DNA of 64,000 nucleotides, from assembly GCA_023459275.1 (NCBI GenBank), contig JAEWVC010000057.1, forward strand, positions 1-64,000, written 5' to 3'. Below the pieces are notes generated by a model. That model saw only the letters and a program-made list of their open reading frames with translations. It was not told the DNA's origin and did not search any database. This stretch comes from Bacillota bacterium. Lineage in GTDB: Bacteria > Bacillota > Clostridia > Christensenellales > Aristaeellaceae. Shown piece after piece: positions 32,812-41,271 of the stretch (position 1 is its first letter; each line of letters starts with the position of its first letter). The position numbers and the translations under genes were made by a program.

Positions 32812-34665
32812 TTATAGATCGCGGGTTTTTTTAATCTGCTCCGCCATGGCTTCATACGCGGCCCGCACCTTTTCCTGGGCGGATACCTCCGCCACGCCCA
32901 CACGCCACCAGCTTTCAAAGCCCGGCGTCATGCTGCCGGGAAGCACCTTGATGTCATAGAGCACCGGCACCGTTTGCTTCCTGCCGTCCGCAAGCGCCGC
33001 GCGCAGCTCCGCCGCGCTCCTTACGGTGTAGGTTTTCAGCCCGTAGGCCGCCGCGTTTTTCGCGTAGTCAATCCGCATCACCGGGCCGTCCAGCGCGCCG
33101 GTCTCCTTGTTGCGCAGGCGGAACACCGTGCCAAAGGTCTCGTTGCCCTGGCTGTTTTGCAAATTTTCGATGCAGCCCCACCCGGCGTTGTCAAACAGGC
33201 AGAAGTGGACTTTTAACCCCTCCTGCAAGGCGGTTAATATCTCGCTGTGGGCCATCAAATAGGAGCCGTCGCCAAAGAAGGCGTATACTTCCTTATCCGG
33301 GCAGGCCAGCTTCACGCCCACCGCGCCGTTGATCTCATAGCCCATGTTCGAGAACCCGTATTCCATGTGGTAGGTACCGGCCTCTCCCGGCCGCCAAAGG
33401 CGCTGCATATCCCCCGGCAGGCTGCCGGCGGAGCCCACGGCGATATCGGTACCAGCCATAAACCTGTTGATCTCCCCCAGCGCCCTTGTTTGAGACAGTC
33501 CTTCGGGGCGGTCCTGGCCGCAGAAGCCGTCCACAATCCCATCCCACTCCGCCTTGACCCTTGAAATTTCCTCCCCATAGGCGGTTTTGTAGCCGGAAAG
33601 CGCGGCGCGCAGCGCCGTAAGGGCTTCCCGGGCGTCGGCCAAAATGGGTTCGCCCTCCATCTTTACCGCGTCAAAGGGGCAGATGTTGATGGACAGGAGC
33701 CTGGCATCCTGCGGGAAAAGCCATTTGGAACAGGTGGTGAAGTCGGTCAGCCGCGTGCCCGCCGCGATCACCAGGTCCGCCTGCCGGGCGATAAGGTTGG
33801 CGGCCTTCCCGCCGGTAACGCCGATGCCGCCCAGGTTGAGGGGATGGTTCCAGGGAAGGGTGCTCTTGCCCGCCTGGGTTTCACAAAAAGGAATATTCCC
33901 CTGCTCACAGAAGGTTTGCAGCGCTTCCCCGGCTTCGCTGTAGCGCACGCCGCCGCCCATAATGACCAGGGGGCGTTTCGCGCTTTTGATCATGCGGGCG
34001 GCGCGGTCCAGCTGGTTTTGCCCCATGGGCCGCCTGTCCAGATGCCAGACGCGGCGCTTGAAGAATTCCACGGGATAGTCATGCGCCTCGCCCTCCACGT
34101 CCTGGGGCATGGCCAGGCATACGGCCCCGGTGTCCGCCGGATCGGTCAGGACCCGCATGGCGTGGACGGCGGCGGTCATCAGCTGTTCCGGGCGCTGGAT
34201 GCGGTCCCAGTAATGGCACACGCTCCGGAAGGCATCGGTAACGCTGGTGGAAAAGCTATCAAAAAACTCCGCCTGCTGCAATACCGGGTCGGGCTGGCGG
34301 CAGGCAAAGGTATCCCCCGGCAGCACCAGCAGGGGGATGCGGTTGGCGGTGGCGCAGCCCGCGGCGGTGACCATGTTCATGGCCCCCGGCCCGATGCTGG
34401 ACACGCAGGGAATGATCTCCCGGCGGTTTTTCTGCTTGGCAAAAGCCACGGCGGCCAGCGCCATGTTCTGCTCGTTCTTTCCCTGCAGGAAGCGGATGCC
34501 GTGGCCGCCCTGAGTAAGGGCCTGGCCCACGCCCACCACGCAGCCATGGCCGAACACGCCGAAGATATGGTTTACAAACTTGGTTTCGGTGCCGTCCAAT
34601 TCCACGTACTGCCGGTCCAGAAAGCGTACCAGCGCCTGGGCCATGGTCAAACGGATGCGCTCCAT
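32812..34665 (-). CDS. iolD: 3D-(3,5/4)-trihydroxycyclohexane-1,2-dione acylhydrolase
   Basis: 617 aa thiamine-diphosphate enzyme that opens the inositol-derived ring to 5-deoxy-glucuronate. The N-terminal domain reads FVNHIFGVFGHGCVVG and the C-terminal ThDP/Mg motif is FFGDGSYLMAHSEI followed by FDNAGWG. The length matches IolD. AGGGGGG precedes the ATG at 34665, so the extension to 34722 is rejected. It starts one base after the iolB stop. Confidence 0.94.
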   Translation of the reverse strand: MERIRLTMAQALVRFLDRQYVELDGTETKFVNHIFGVFGHGCVVGVGQALTQGGHGIRFLQGKNEQNMALAAVAFAKQKNRREIIPCVSSIGPGAMNMVTAAGCATANRIPLLVLPGDTFACRQPDPVLQQAEFFDSFSTSVTDAFRSVCHYWDRIQRPEQLMTAAVHAMRVLTDPADTGAVCLAMPQDVEGEAHDYPVEFFKRRVWHLDRRPMGQNQLDRAARMIKSAKRPLVIMGGGVRYSEAGEALQTFCEQGNIPFCETQAGKSTLPWNHPLNLGGIGVTGGKAANLIARQADLVIAAGTRLTDFTTCSKWLFPQDARLLSINICPFDAVKMEGEPILADAREALTALRAALSGYKTAYGEEISRVKAEWDGIVDGFCGQDRPEGLSQTRALGEINRFMAGTDIAVGSAGSLPGDMQRLWRPGEAGTYHMEYGFSNMGYEINGAVGVKLACPDKEVYAFFGDGSYLMAHSEILTALQEGLKVHFCLFDNAGWGCIENLQNSQGNETFGTVFRLRNKETGALDGPVMRIDYAKNAAAYGLKTYTVRSAAELRAALADGRKQTVPVLYDIKVLPGSMTPGFESWWRVGVAEVSAQEKVRAAYEAMAEQIKKTRDL

Positions 34666-34666
34666 G

Positions 34667-35473
34667 CTATACCCCCCTTTTTTCGGGCCAGTATTCCGCG
34701 TCCTTTTCCGCAACCCACACATGCTCCTTCACGAACGTGGGGGTAATGTAGGGCGCGCCCTCCAGGTGGCGGATCACCCAAAGATACCACAGGGCATAGC
34801 CCGGCGGGGTGCAGTGGGGATGGGTGAGGCCGGGGCGGATGAATACCGTGTCGTTGGTGTGCACCTTCACCACGTTTTCCCCCAGCTCCGCGTAGGCGAA
34901 GCCGTTTTCGGGGTTGGATTTATAATAGTAGATTTCCGGCTGGGGATGGTGGTGGGGCGGATAGCTGGACCACTTGCCGGGGAAGCCGATCACTTCGCCC
35001 AGCACCAGGTTGGATAAGGGCGCGTTGCGCTTGTCGAACACCGTGCGCACGATGCGGGTGGAGGTATCCTGCATCAGCCCCGCGCCCCGGTACTCATCCA
35101 AGGTATCGGCGGGGACATACCATTCCGCCGGGAAAGGCGTTTCGTTGTCCGTGCGCATAACGCAAAGCTCGCTGTCCCCGCCTATTGCCCGGAGGGAGAC
35201 AGGCGTATTTTTATCAGCGTGCAGCACAAAAGGGCCCGCATCAAAGCAGTTGGCCCGGGAAAAAAGCCTCTCTTCCTGTCCGGCGGTGAGTATGACTTCC
35301 CCGTATACCAGCAGATAGGCCTTCTCCAGGGGCCGGTCATCCGCAAAGGTCTGCCCTTTTTGAAGCCTGAGCACGCCAAAATCCATCCCCATGTCCCCGT
35401 GGACGCCGTTCAAGGCGCTGATTTGCGTATAGCCCAAGGCGTGGGGGCCGTTCGCCCTGCGGATGTCAGGCAT
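34667..35473 (-). CDS. iolB: 5-deoxy-glucuronate isomerase
   Basis: 268 aa bicupin. It converts 5-deoxy-glucuronate to 2-deoxy-5-keto-gluconate. Metal-binding cupin histidines are visible in SSYPPHHHPQPEIYYYK and PGLTHPHCTPPGYALWYLW. The start overlaps the iolG stop by eight bases with GGAGG seven bases upstream, implying coupled translation. Confidence 0.94.
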   Translation of the reverse strand: MPDIRRANGPHALGYTQISALNGVHGDMGMDFGVLRLQKGQTFADDRPLEKAYLLVYGEVILTAGQEERLFSRANCFDAGPFVLHADKNTPVSLRAIGGDSELCVMRTDNETPFPAEWYVPADTLDEYRGAGLMQDTSTRIVRTVFDKRNAPLSNLVLGEVIGFPGKWSSYPPHHHPQPEIYYYKSNPENGFAYAELGENVVKVHTNDTVFIRPGLTHPHCTPPGYALWYLWVIRHLEGAPYITPTFVKEHVWVAEKDAEYWPEKRGV

Positions 35474-36494
35474 GGGCGGCCTCCAGGATCTCCTTCACCG
35501 TTACGGGGCGGTGCTCCTGCCAGGATTTTTTGGCGGCCATGGCCAGCACCACCGGGGACAGGGCGTCATCCACCGTCACGGGCACGGGGGCGTCATGGGC
35601 CACGGCGGAAATAAAGGCTTTCATTTCCTTGATGAAGGAGGCCATGTACCGCTCCAGGAAGAAGTACTGGGGCTTGTCGGAAACGGCCCCTTGGGCGGTC
35701 AAAACGCGGACGGTGGTGTCCCCGTCGTTTTCCCCGGCGGCCATGCCCTTTTCCCCGAAAACTTCCACCCGCTGGTCATAGCCGTAGGCGGCCCGGCGGC
35801 TGTTGTCGATCACGCCCAACGCGCCGTTTTCAAACTTCAAAAGCACAATGGCCGTGTCCACATCGCCGGCCTTGCCGATGGCGGGGTCCACCAATACCGC
35901 GCCCTGGGCGTACACCTCGGTCACGGGGCTTCCGGCCAGGAACTGCGCCATGTCAAAGTCGTGGATCATCATGTCAATGAACAGCCCGCCGCTGGACGCG
36001 GCGTATGCTGCGGAGGGGGGTTCCGGGTCCCGGGAGGTGATCTTTACGATCTCCACGTTGCCCAGCGCGCCTTTCGCGGCCATTTCCCGCACCCGGCCGT
36101 GGTTGTGGTCAAAACGGCGGTTGAAGCCGATTTGAAGCTTGATCCCGTTCTCTTCCGCGGCCTTCTTGGCGGCCAGTATCTTTTCAATGGTCAGATCAAC
36201 GGGCTTTTCGCAGAAGATATGCTTTTTTGCTTTGGCCGCGGCAATGGAAATATCCGCGTGGGTGGGGGTGGGGGAGCAGACCAGCACGGCGTCGATGGCG
36301 GGATTGTTCAGGATGTCTTCATAGCTGGCGGTATAGGCGGGAACGCCCAGCTTTTCCGCCAGGGCCCGCGCTTTTTGGAGGTCCACATCGCTTACCATGG
36401 CCACTTCGGCCTCCGGGATGTGGTAGGTGATGGATTCGCCGTGGACATTGCCGATGCGGCCCGCGCCAATGATGCCGATTTGCAGCCTTTTCAT
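35466..36494 (-). CDS. iolG: Inositol 2-dehydrogenase
   Basis: 342 aa Gfo/Idh/MocA oxidoreductase, first catabolic step (myo-inositol to inosose, NAD-dependent). The Rossmann motif is GIIGAGRIGNVH, the catalytic Lys lies in EKPVDLT, and His/Asp in IDMMIHDFDMA. An upstream TTG would add three residues; the ATG at 36494 has AGAGGA nine bases before it. Hairpins separate it from mmsA. Confidence 0.92.
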   Translation of the reverse strand: MKRLQIGIIGAGRIGNVHGESITYHIPEAEVAMVSDVDLQKARALAEKLGVPAYTASYEDILNNPAIDAVLVCSPTPTHADISIAAAKAKKHIFCEKPVDLTIEKILAAKKAAEENGIKLQIGFNRRFDHNHGRVREMAAKGALGNVEIVKITSRDPEPPSAAYAASSGGLFIDMMIHDFDMAQFLAGSPVTEVYAQGAVLVDPAIGKAGDVDTAIVLLKFENGALGVIDNSRRAAYGYDQRVEVFGEKGMAAGENDGDTTVRVLTAQGAVSDKPQYFFLERYMASFIKEMKAFISAVAHDAPVPVTVDDALSPVVLAMAAKKSWQEHRPVTVKEILEAAHA

Positions 36495-36532
36495 GGGAAA
36501 CAATCCTCTCTTCCTATTTCTTTGAAAAAAGG

Positions 36533-36591
36533 GATCCCCAAGGGGTATTATCCCTTGGGCAAAGGGATCCGGGGAGGCGCCGCCTCCCCGG
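36533..36591. repeat. Tandem hairpins between mmsA and iolG
   Basis: CCCAAGGG/CCCTTGGG (around 36538-36559) is followed by a near-perfect stem CCGGGGAGGCG-C-CGCCTCCCCGG (36569-36591). No U run is seen on the minus strand. It probably affects mRNA stability or partial termination inside the inositol operon. Confidence 0.6.
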
Positions 36592-36595
36592 GGAA

Positions 36596-38116
36596 TTATA
36601 GCGACCCATCCCAGGTATTGACGGCGGTTTTCTTCTTTTCCTCCTCGTCAAACCAGCGGACAGTAACCGTTTTGGATTCGGTGAAGAAGCGGAAAGCGTC
36701 CTTCCCGTGGCAATGCAGGTCCCCGAAGAAGGATTTCTTGTGCCCGCTGAAGGGGAAGACGGCAACAGGCACGGGGATGCCCACATTGACGCCCACCATG
36801 CCGCCGTCGGTGCGCTTGGCAAACTCCCTGGCATAGTGGCCGCTTTGGGTAAAGATCACCGAGCCGTTGGCGAAGGGGTTTTCGTTCATCAGCGCAAGGC
36901 CTTCCTCAAAATCCTTTACCCTTTTTATGCACAGCACGGGCCCGAAAATTTCCTGCTGTCCCACGGTCATTTCCGGCGTTACGCGGTCCAAAATGGTAGG
37001 ACCCAGGTAAAAGCCGTTTTCATAGCCCTCCACCTTCACATCCCGGCCGTCCAGCACCACCTGTGCGCCTTCCTCGATGCCCTTTTTGATCCAGCCGGAC
37101 ACAAACTGCTTGTGGGCGGCGCTCACCACCGGGCCCAGATGGGTGGTTTTGTCGTACGCCGGGCCGATCTTCTGCTGCCCGCAGAGCCTTATAAGCTCCT
37201 TGACCAGCGCATCGGCGATCTCCTCCTGCACTACCACCACCGGCAGCGCCATGCAGCGCTCCCCGGCGCAGCCGAAGCTGGAGTTCATGATGCCGGCGGC
37301 GGTGCGGGTGACGGGAGCGTCCTTGAGGACAAGGGCATGGTTCTTGGCCTCGCACAGCGCCTGCACGCGCTTGCCGTGGGCGGCGGCGGTGGCGTACACG
37401 TGCAGCCCCACCTGGGTGGACCCCACAAAGGTCACGCCCTTGATGTCCGGGTTTGTAAGCAGCAGCTCCGCCTCATTGCGGGAGCAGGGCACAACGTTCA
37501 ATACCCCGTCCGGGAAACCGGCTTCCCGGTACAGCTCCGCCATGCGCAGGCTGGTCATGGGCGTTGCGCTGGCGGGCTTCAGCACATAGGTATTGCCGCA
37601 GACAATGGCCAGGGGGGCCATCCAGCCCATGGGGATCATGGCGGGAAAATTCCAGGGGGCGATCCCCGCAAACACGCCCAAAGGCTCCCGGTACAGGGTG
37701 GTGTCGTACCCGGCGGAGGTGTCCATCAGGCTTTCGCCCATGAGCAGGCTGGGGGCGGAGCAGGCCAGCTCCACCATTTCCTTGGCCTTCAGTACATCCC
37801 CCGCGGCCTCGGACCAGGCCTTGCCGTTTTCGGTGGCCAGGGCAAGGGTCAGCTCGTCCAGGTGCTCCTCGATGAGCGAGCGGAGGCGGAACATGAGCTC
37901 CGCCCGCTTTTTGACGGGGGTATCCCGCCAGGCGGGATACGCGGCCTTGGCCGCGGCGACGGCGGCCTCCACCTCGCTTTTTGTGCAGCAGGGGCTTTGG
38001 GCGATGACCTCCCCGGTGGAGGGGTTGTAAACATCCACGTATTTTTCGGTGTTGGAGGCAACATACTGCCCGCCGATAAAGGGTTTCAATAGCTGGGCCT
38101 CGCGCATGGAATCCAT
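36596..38116 (-). CDS. iolA: Methylmalonate-semialdehyde dehydrogenase (CoA-acylating)
   Basis: 506 aa aldehyde dehydrogenase of the MmsA/IolA type. It converts malonate semialdehyde, the last inositol product, to acetyl-CoA and CO2. The catalytic Cys is in GCAGERCMALP, NAD-site residues in APWNFPAMIPMGW, and the family-specific end FFGDLHCHGKDAFRFFT is present. Two starts nine bases apart (38116 and 38107) are both possible behind GGAAAGAG. Confidence 0.93.
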   Translation of the reverse strand: MDSMREAQLLKPFIGGQYVASNTEKYVDVYNPSTGEVIAQSPCCTKSEVEAAVAAAKAAYPAWRDTPVKKRAELMFRLRSLIEEHLDELTLALATENGKAWSEAAGDVLKAKEMVELACSAPSLLMGESLMDTSAGYDTTLYREPLGVFAGIAPWNFPAMIPMGWMAPLAIVCGNTYVLKPASATPMTSLRMAELYREAGFPDGVLNVVPCSRNEAELLLTNPDIKGVTFVGSTQVGLHVYATAAAHGKRVQALCEAKNHALVLKDAPVTRTAAGIMNSSFGCAGERCMALPVVVVQEEIADALVKELIRLCGQQKIGPAYDKTTHLGPVVSAAHKQFVSGWIKKGIEEGAQVVLDGRDVKVEGYENGFYLGPTILDRVTPEMTVGQQEIFGPVLCIKRVKDFEEGLALMNENPFANGSVIFTQSGHYAREFAKRTDGGMVGVNVGIPVPVAVFPFSGHKKSFFGDLHCHGKDAFRFFTESKTVTVRWFDEEEKKKTAVNTWDGSL

Positions 38117-38187
38117 CTCTTTCCGTTGACATATTTTGGGCGGAACGGCTGTTTGATAAATGGGGTATCAAAGGGCGGCGCTCCCGG

Positions 38188-39201
38188 TTATCCCCGGGCC
38201 ACCATCTCGCCGTACTGCTTCTTTTTTTCCGTGATGAAGGCGCGGATCGCCTCCTGGGTGGGCATATCCTTGGAGCAGGCGTGGCTGGCCACCAGCATGG
38301 CGGCGGAGGCGCTGCCAAACTCCAGCGCGTCCGGAAGCTCCCACCCGGACAGCAAGCCGTGCAGGAAGGCGGAGGCATACCCGTCGCCGCCGCCAAAGCC
38401 TTTCAGGGCTTCCACGGGGAAGGGCCTTACGGAAAACGCGCCGTCCTTTGTATAAGCGGCGGAGCCTTTTTTGCCGTGCTTGACAATGGCGATCCTCACG
38501 CCCTTTTGAAGCCAATAGCCCGCGGAGGCCGCGTCGGTGCCGTCAAGCCCCGCAAGCCGTTCCATCCGGTCGTATTCCTCCCGGGAACCCATGAGGATAT
38601 CGGCTTTTTCCGCCACCAGCGATGTGTAGACGGCGATCTCATCGTCGTTTTTCCAGGTATAGGCCCGGTAATCCGCGTCGAAAGCCACGGGCGTGCCCGT
38701 TTTTTTCGCCAGCAGCACCGCCTTGAAGGCGGCCTCCCGGGAGGGGCTTTGGGAGAGGGCGGTGCCGGAAATCAGCAGCAGCCTGGCGCTTTTTACGTAG
38801 GCCTCGTCCACATCCTCCGGGTGAAGCTGCAGATCCGCCGCGCCTTCCCGGTACATCAGGATGCTGGACGTTTCCCGGGAGAGGATCTCGGTAAACGTGA
38901 GCCCCAGGGACGCGCCGTTTTTGCAGCGGGTGACATGGCTTGTGTCAATGCCCTCGTTTTCAAAAAACGCCTGCACAAAGTCCCCGAACCGGTCGTCCGA
39001 AATTTTGCCCAGAAAGCCTACCCTGCGCTTCAGCCGGGCCATGCCAACGGCAATGTTGGCCGGGGAACCCCCCAGGTATTTTTTGAAGGTGGTGGATTCC
39101 GCCAGGGTTTGAAAGTAGTCCACAGGATTGAAATCAATGGCGATCCTCCCCAGGGGGATAATGTCCAGGGGCCGGGTTTCGTCCCAAGTGATCAGGTTCA
39201 T
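38188..39201 (-). CDS. iolC: 5-dehydro-2-deoxygluconokinase
   Basis: 337 aa PfkB-family kinase that phosphorylates 2-deoxy-5-keto-gluconate. It has the substrate motif YLGGSPANIAVGMARL and the catalytic/ATP motif GFGGGDGYASAFLHGLL with the base Asp. GAAAGGAG precedes the ATG. Its N-terminal RIAIDFNP matches IolC rather than general ribokinases. Confidence 0.93.
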   Translation of the reverse strand: MNLITWDETRPLDIIPLGRIAIDFNPVDYFQTLAESTTFKKYLGGSPANIAVGMARLKRRVGFLGKISDDRFGDFVQAFFENEGIDTSHVTRCKNGASLGLTFTEILSRETSSILMYREGAADLQLHPEDVDEAYVKSARLLLISGTALSQSPSREAAFKAVLLAKKTGTPVAFDADYRAYTWKNDDEIAVYTSLVAEKADILMGSREEYDRMERLAGLDGTDAASAGYWLQKGVRIAIVKHGKKGSAAYTKDGAFSVRPFPVEALKGFGGGDGYASAFLHGLLSGWELPDALEFGSASAAMLVASHACSKDMPTQEAIRAFITEKKKQYGEMVARG

Positions 39202-39213
39202 TGCCGTCTCCTT

Positions 39214-40035
39214 TCAAGCCGGGTAAAAAACGGAAAGATGCGCGGCCGCCACCGCCTCCACGGCATCGGCCATGCAGCGGCTGACGTCAAAGATATCGCT
39301 CTGCCGGGCCGCGTGGGCCGCCTCCGCGGCCGCCCGGAAACAGGCGGTGGCAATATTGATCTTGCGCACCCCAAGGGAAATGGCCTGCCTGAAATCCGCC
39401 GGGCTGATGCCCGTGCCGCCGTGCAGCACCAGCGGCACAGCCGACGCGGCGGATATTTCCCGCAGTATTTCAAAGTGGAGGTCCGGCGCGCCCGCGTACA
39501 CGCCGTGGATATTGCCGATGCCCACGGCCAGGGCGTCCACGCCCGTTTCGGCAAGAAAGCGCAGCGCCTCCCTGGGGTCGGCGTACGCAACGGGGGATGC
39601 CGCCTCATCCTCCCCGCGGCCTACCCGGCCGATTTCGGCTTCCACATCCACGGCCTTTCCGTGGGCCATGGCCACTACCTCCCTGGTGAGGCGCACGTTT
39701 TCCGCAAAGGGCAGGTGCGAGCCGTCAAACATGACGGAGGTGAAGCCCAGCCCGATGGCTTCTTCCATACAGTCCATGGTCAGGCCGTGGTCCAGATGGA
39801 CCGCCACCTCCACCTTGGAACGCCTGGCGGCCTCCAGCATGGCCGGCCCGATCATGTGCAGGGGCGATGTTTGAAGCCGGGCCTGGGCAATTTGCAGGAT
39901 GACCGGCGCCTGGGCCTTTTCCGCCGCCGCCAGAACCCCAAGGATCATTTCAAGGTTTGCCACGCTGAAAGCGCCTATGGCGCGGTTGTCATGCCTTGCC
40001 CTTTCAAGCAGCGGGCGCATACGCGATAAAGACAA
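39214..40035 (-). CDS. iolJ: Class II aldolase, probable 6-phospho-5-dehydro-2-deoxy-gluconate aldolase
   Basis: 273 aa FbaA-like zinc aldolase. Visible motifs are VAVHLDHG, VEAEIGRVGRGEDE and LVLHGGTGIS with the zinc histidines. By context it splits the iolC product into malonate semialdehyde and dihydroxyacetone phosphate. The start is probably TTG (40035), six bases after a perfect GGAGGT; the first ATG is 15 bases further in. A tagatose- or fructose-bisphosphate role cannot be excluded by sequence alone. Confidence 0.87.
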   Translation of the reverse strand: MSLSRMRPLLERARHDNRAIGAFSVANLEMILGVLAAAEKAQAPVILQIAQARLQTSPLHMIGPAMLEAARRSKVEVAVHLDHGLTMDCMEEAIGLGFTSVMFDGSHLPFAENVRLTREVVAMAHGKAVDVEAEIGRVGRGEDEAASPVAYADPREALRFLAETGVDALAVGIGNIHGVYAGAPDLHFEILREISAASAVPLVLHGGTGISPADFRQAISLGVRKINIATACFRAAAEAAHAARQSDIFDVSRCMADAVEAVAAAHLSVFYPA

Positions 40036-40051
40036 AAGGCCACCTCCGTTT

Positions 40052-40825
40052 TTATGCCAGAATCAGTTGCGTGCCGGCGGCTTCCAGGGCGGCTATATAG
40101 CTTTCATCCGGCCTGGCTTCGGTGATGATGCCCCGGAATTTTTCCGGGGAGGCATACGTCAGCATTGCTGTCTGGCCAAATTTTTGGCTGTCCAGCAAAA
40201 GATAGGATGCTTCGCTGCGCTCCATGGCGGCCATTTTCAGCTCGTACTCCAGCGGCGAGGAATTGGTGACGCCATGGGAAAGCGAAAACCCCGTGGCCGC
40301 CATAAAGGCCTTTTTGATGTTGTAGGACTTCAAAAGCCGCACGGCCTCCAGCCCGGTAAAGGAGTTGGTTTTGCGGTGCAGCTGGCCGGGAAGCGTGATA
40401 ACGTTCAGGTTGGGATAGGGCACCGCGGCCATAATGGCGTTCAGGCTATGGGTGATGATGGTAATGTTCTGCTTCTTCGCCAGGTTCATAACAATATGCA
40501 GCGTGGTGGTGCCCGAGTCAAGGAAGATGATGTCGCCGTCCTCCGTAAGCCCGGCCGCCTTTTTGCCGATGGCGGTTTTCGCCTCCTGGTTCTTGATGTT
40601 GCGCACGTCAAAGGGCGCCAGCTGCTCCGGCTTTCTTGCGCAGACCCCGCCGTACACCTTTTCCACCGTCCCCTTTTTTTTTAGCAGCGCCACATCCCGC
40701 CGGACGGTGTTCAGCGACGTGTTAAATTCCTGCCGCAGCTCCTCCATGGAGACCGTTTCCCTTTTTACAATAAATTCCTCCATCTGGTCCAGGCGTATAT
40801 TCCTCACGGACAGACCCACTCCCAT
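40052..40825 (-). CDS. DeoR-family transcriptional repressor of the inositol operon
   Basis: 257 aa. The N-terminal winged helix (EEFIVKRETVSMEELRQEF, then TVRRDV) precedes a DeoR sensor domain (LDSGTTTLHIVMNLA). It is the first gene of the operon, so likely autoregulated in an IolR-like way. The ATG at 40825 would leave only about nine leader bases after the promoter; a GTG at 40807 behind GGGAGTGGG matches usual DeoR starts and may be the true one. Confidence 0.87.
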   Translation of the reverse strand: MGVGLSVRNIRLDQMEEFIVKRETVSMEELRQEFNTSLNTVRRDVALLKKKGTVEKVYGGVCARKPEQLAPFDVRNIKNQEAKTAIGKKAAGLTEDGDIIFLDSGTTTLHIVMNLAKKQNITIITHSLNAIMAAVPYPNLNVITLPGQLHRKTNSFTGLEAVRLLKSYNIKKAFMAATGFSLSHGVTNSSPLEYELKMAAMERSEASYLLLDSQKFGQTAMLTYASPEKFRGIITEARPDESYIAALEAAGTQLILA

Positions 40826-40840
40826 CGCATTCTACAAGGC

Positions 40841-40869
40841 ATTATAGTGCAAAACGCAGCCTGTGTAAA
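40841..40869 (-). promoter_or_regulatory. Sigma-A promoter of the inositol operon
   Basis: On the minus strand TTTACA (40869-40864) and TATAAT (40846-40841) are exactly 17 bp apart, a strong consensus promoter directly before the deoR-type gene. Confidence 0.8.
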
Positions 40870-40875
40870 GAAAAA

Positions 40876-40898
40876 CATGATCATATGTTGGTCATATT
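40876..40898 (-). promoter_or_regulatory. Candidate DeoR/IolR operator
   Basis: Just upstream of the -35 lie TGATCA (40878-40883) and TGGTCA (40889-40894), repeated with an 11-bp offset around CATATG. On the minus strand this reads TGACCA...TGATCA. Repeats in helical phase fit a DeoR-family site; binding is inferred. Confidence 0.4.
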
Positions 40899-41148
40899 AT
40901 GTACTATTTTATCAAACTCGCCATTTACTTTTCCAATACAAAATCACTTTTTTGTTAAAAGTTTGCCTTTTGGCAGGGTAACGCAAAGGATTCAAGCGGT
41001 ACTGATCCAAAATGTCATTACAGGTTCCCCATTGTGTGGAAACCGGTGTTGATCCTCCCAGGCGGGCGCTTGCGGCGATCCCTGGCGGAAAATCGTACAA
41101 TCATCTGATTCATTGCAAATTTGTGCGATCAGTCTGCGCAATTGTGAG

Positions 41149-41177
41149 TGTAAACATGGGGTCGGATATAGTACAAT
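41149..41177 (+). promoter_or_regulatory. Promoter of importer system 3
   Basis: TGTAAA (41149-41154) and TACAAT (41172-41177) have 17 bp between them, about 95 bp before the binding-protein start. Upstream, two loosely similar 16-mers (41113-41128 and 41134-41149) are 21 bp apart. The 446-bp divergent region 40826-41271 holds no gene. Confidence 0.5.
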
Positions 41178-41271
41178 GCAACAAAAGACGGTGAGATATC
41201 CGTTCCCATATCAGGTTGAATGGGGCGTATTTGCCGCCGGACAAGTTTCCCCACAGGAAAGGAGATTGCCC

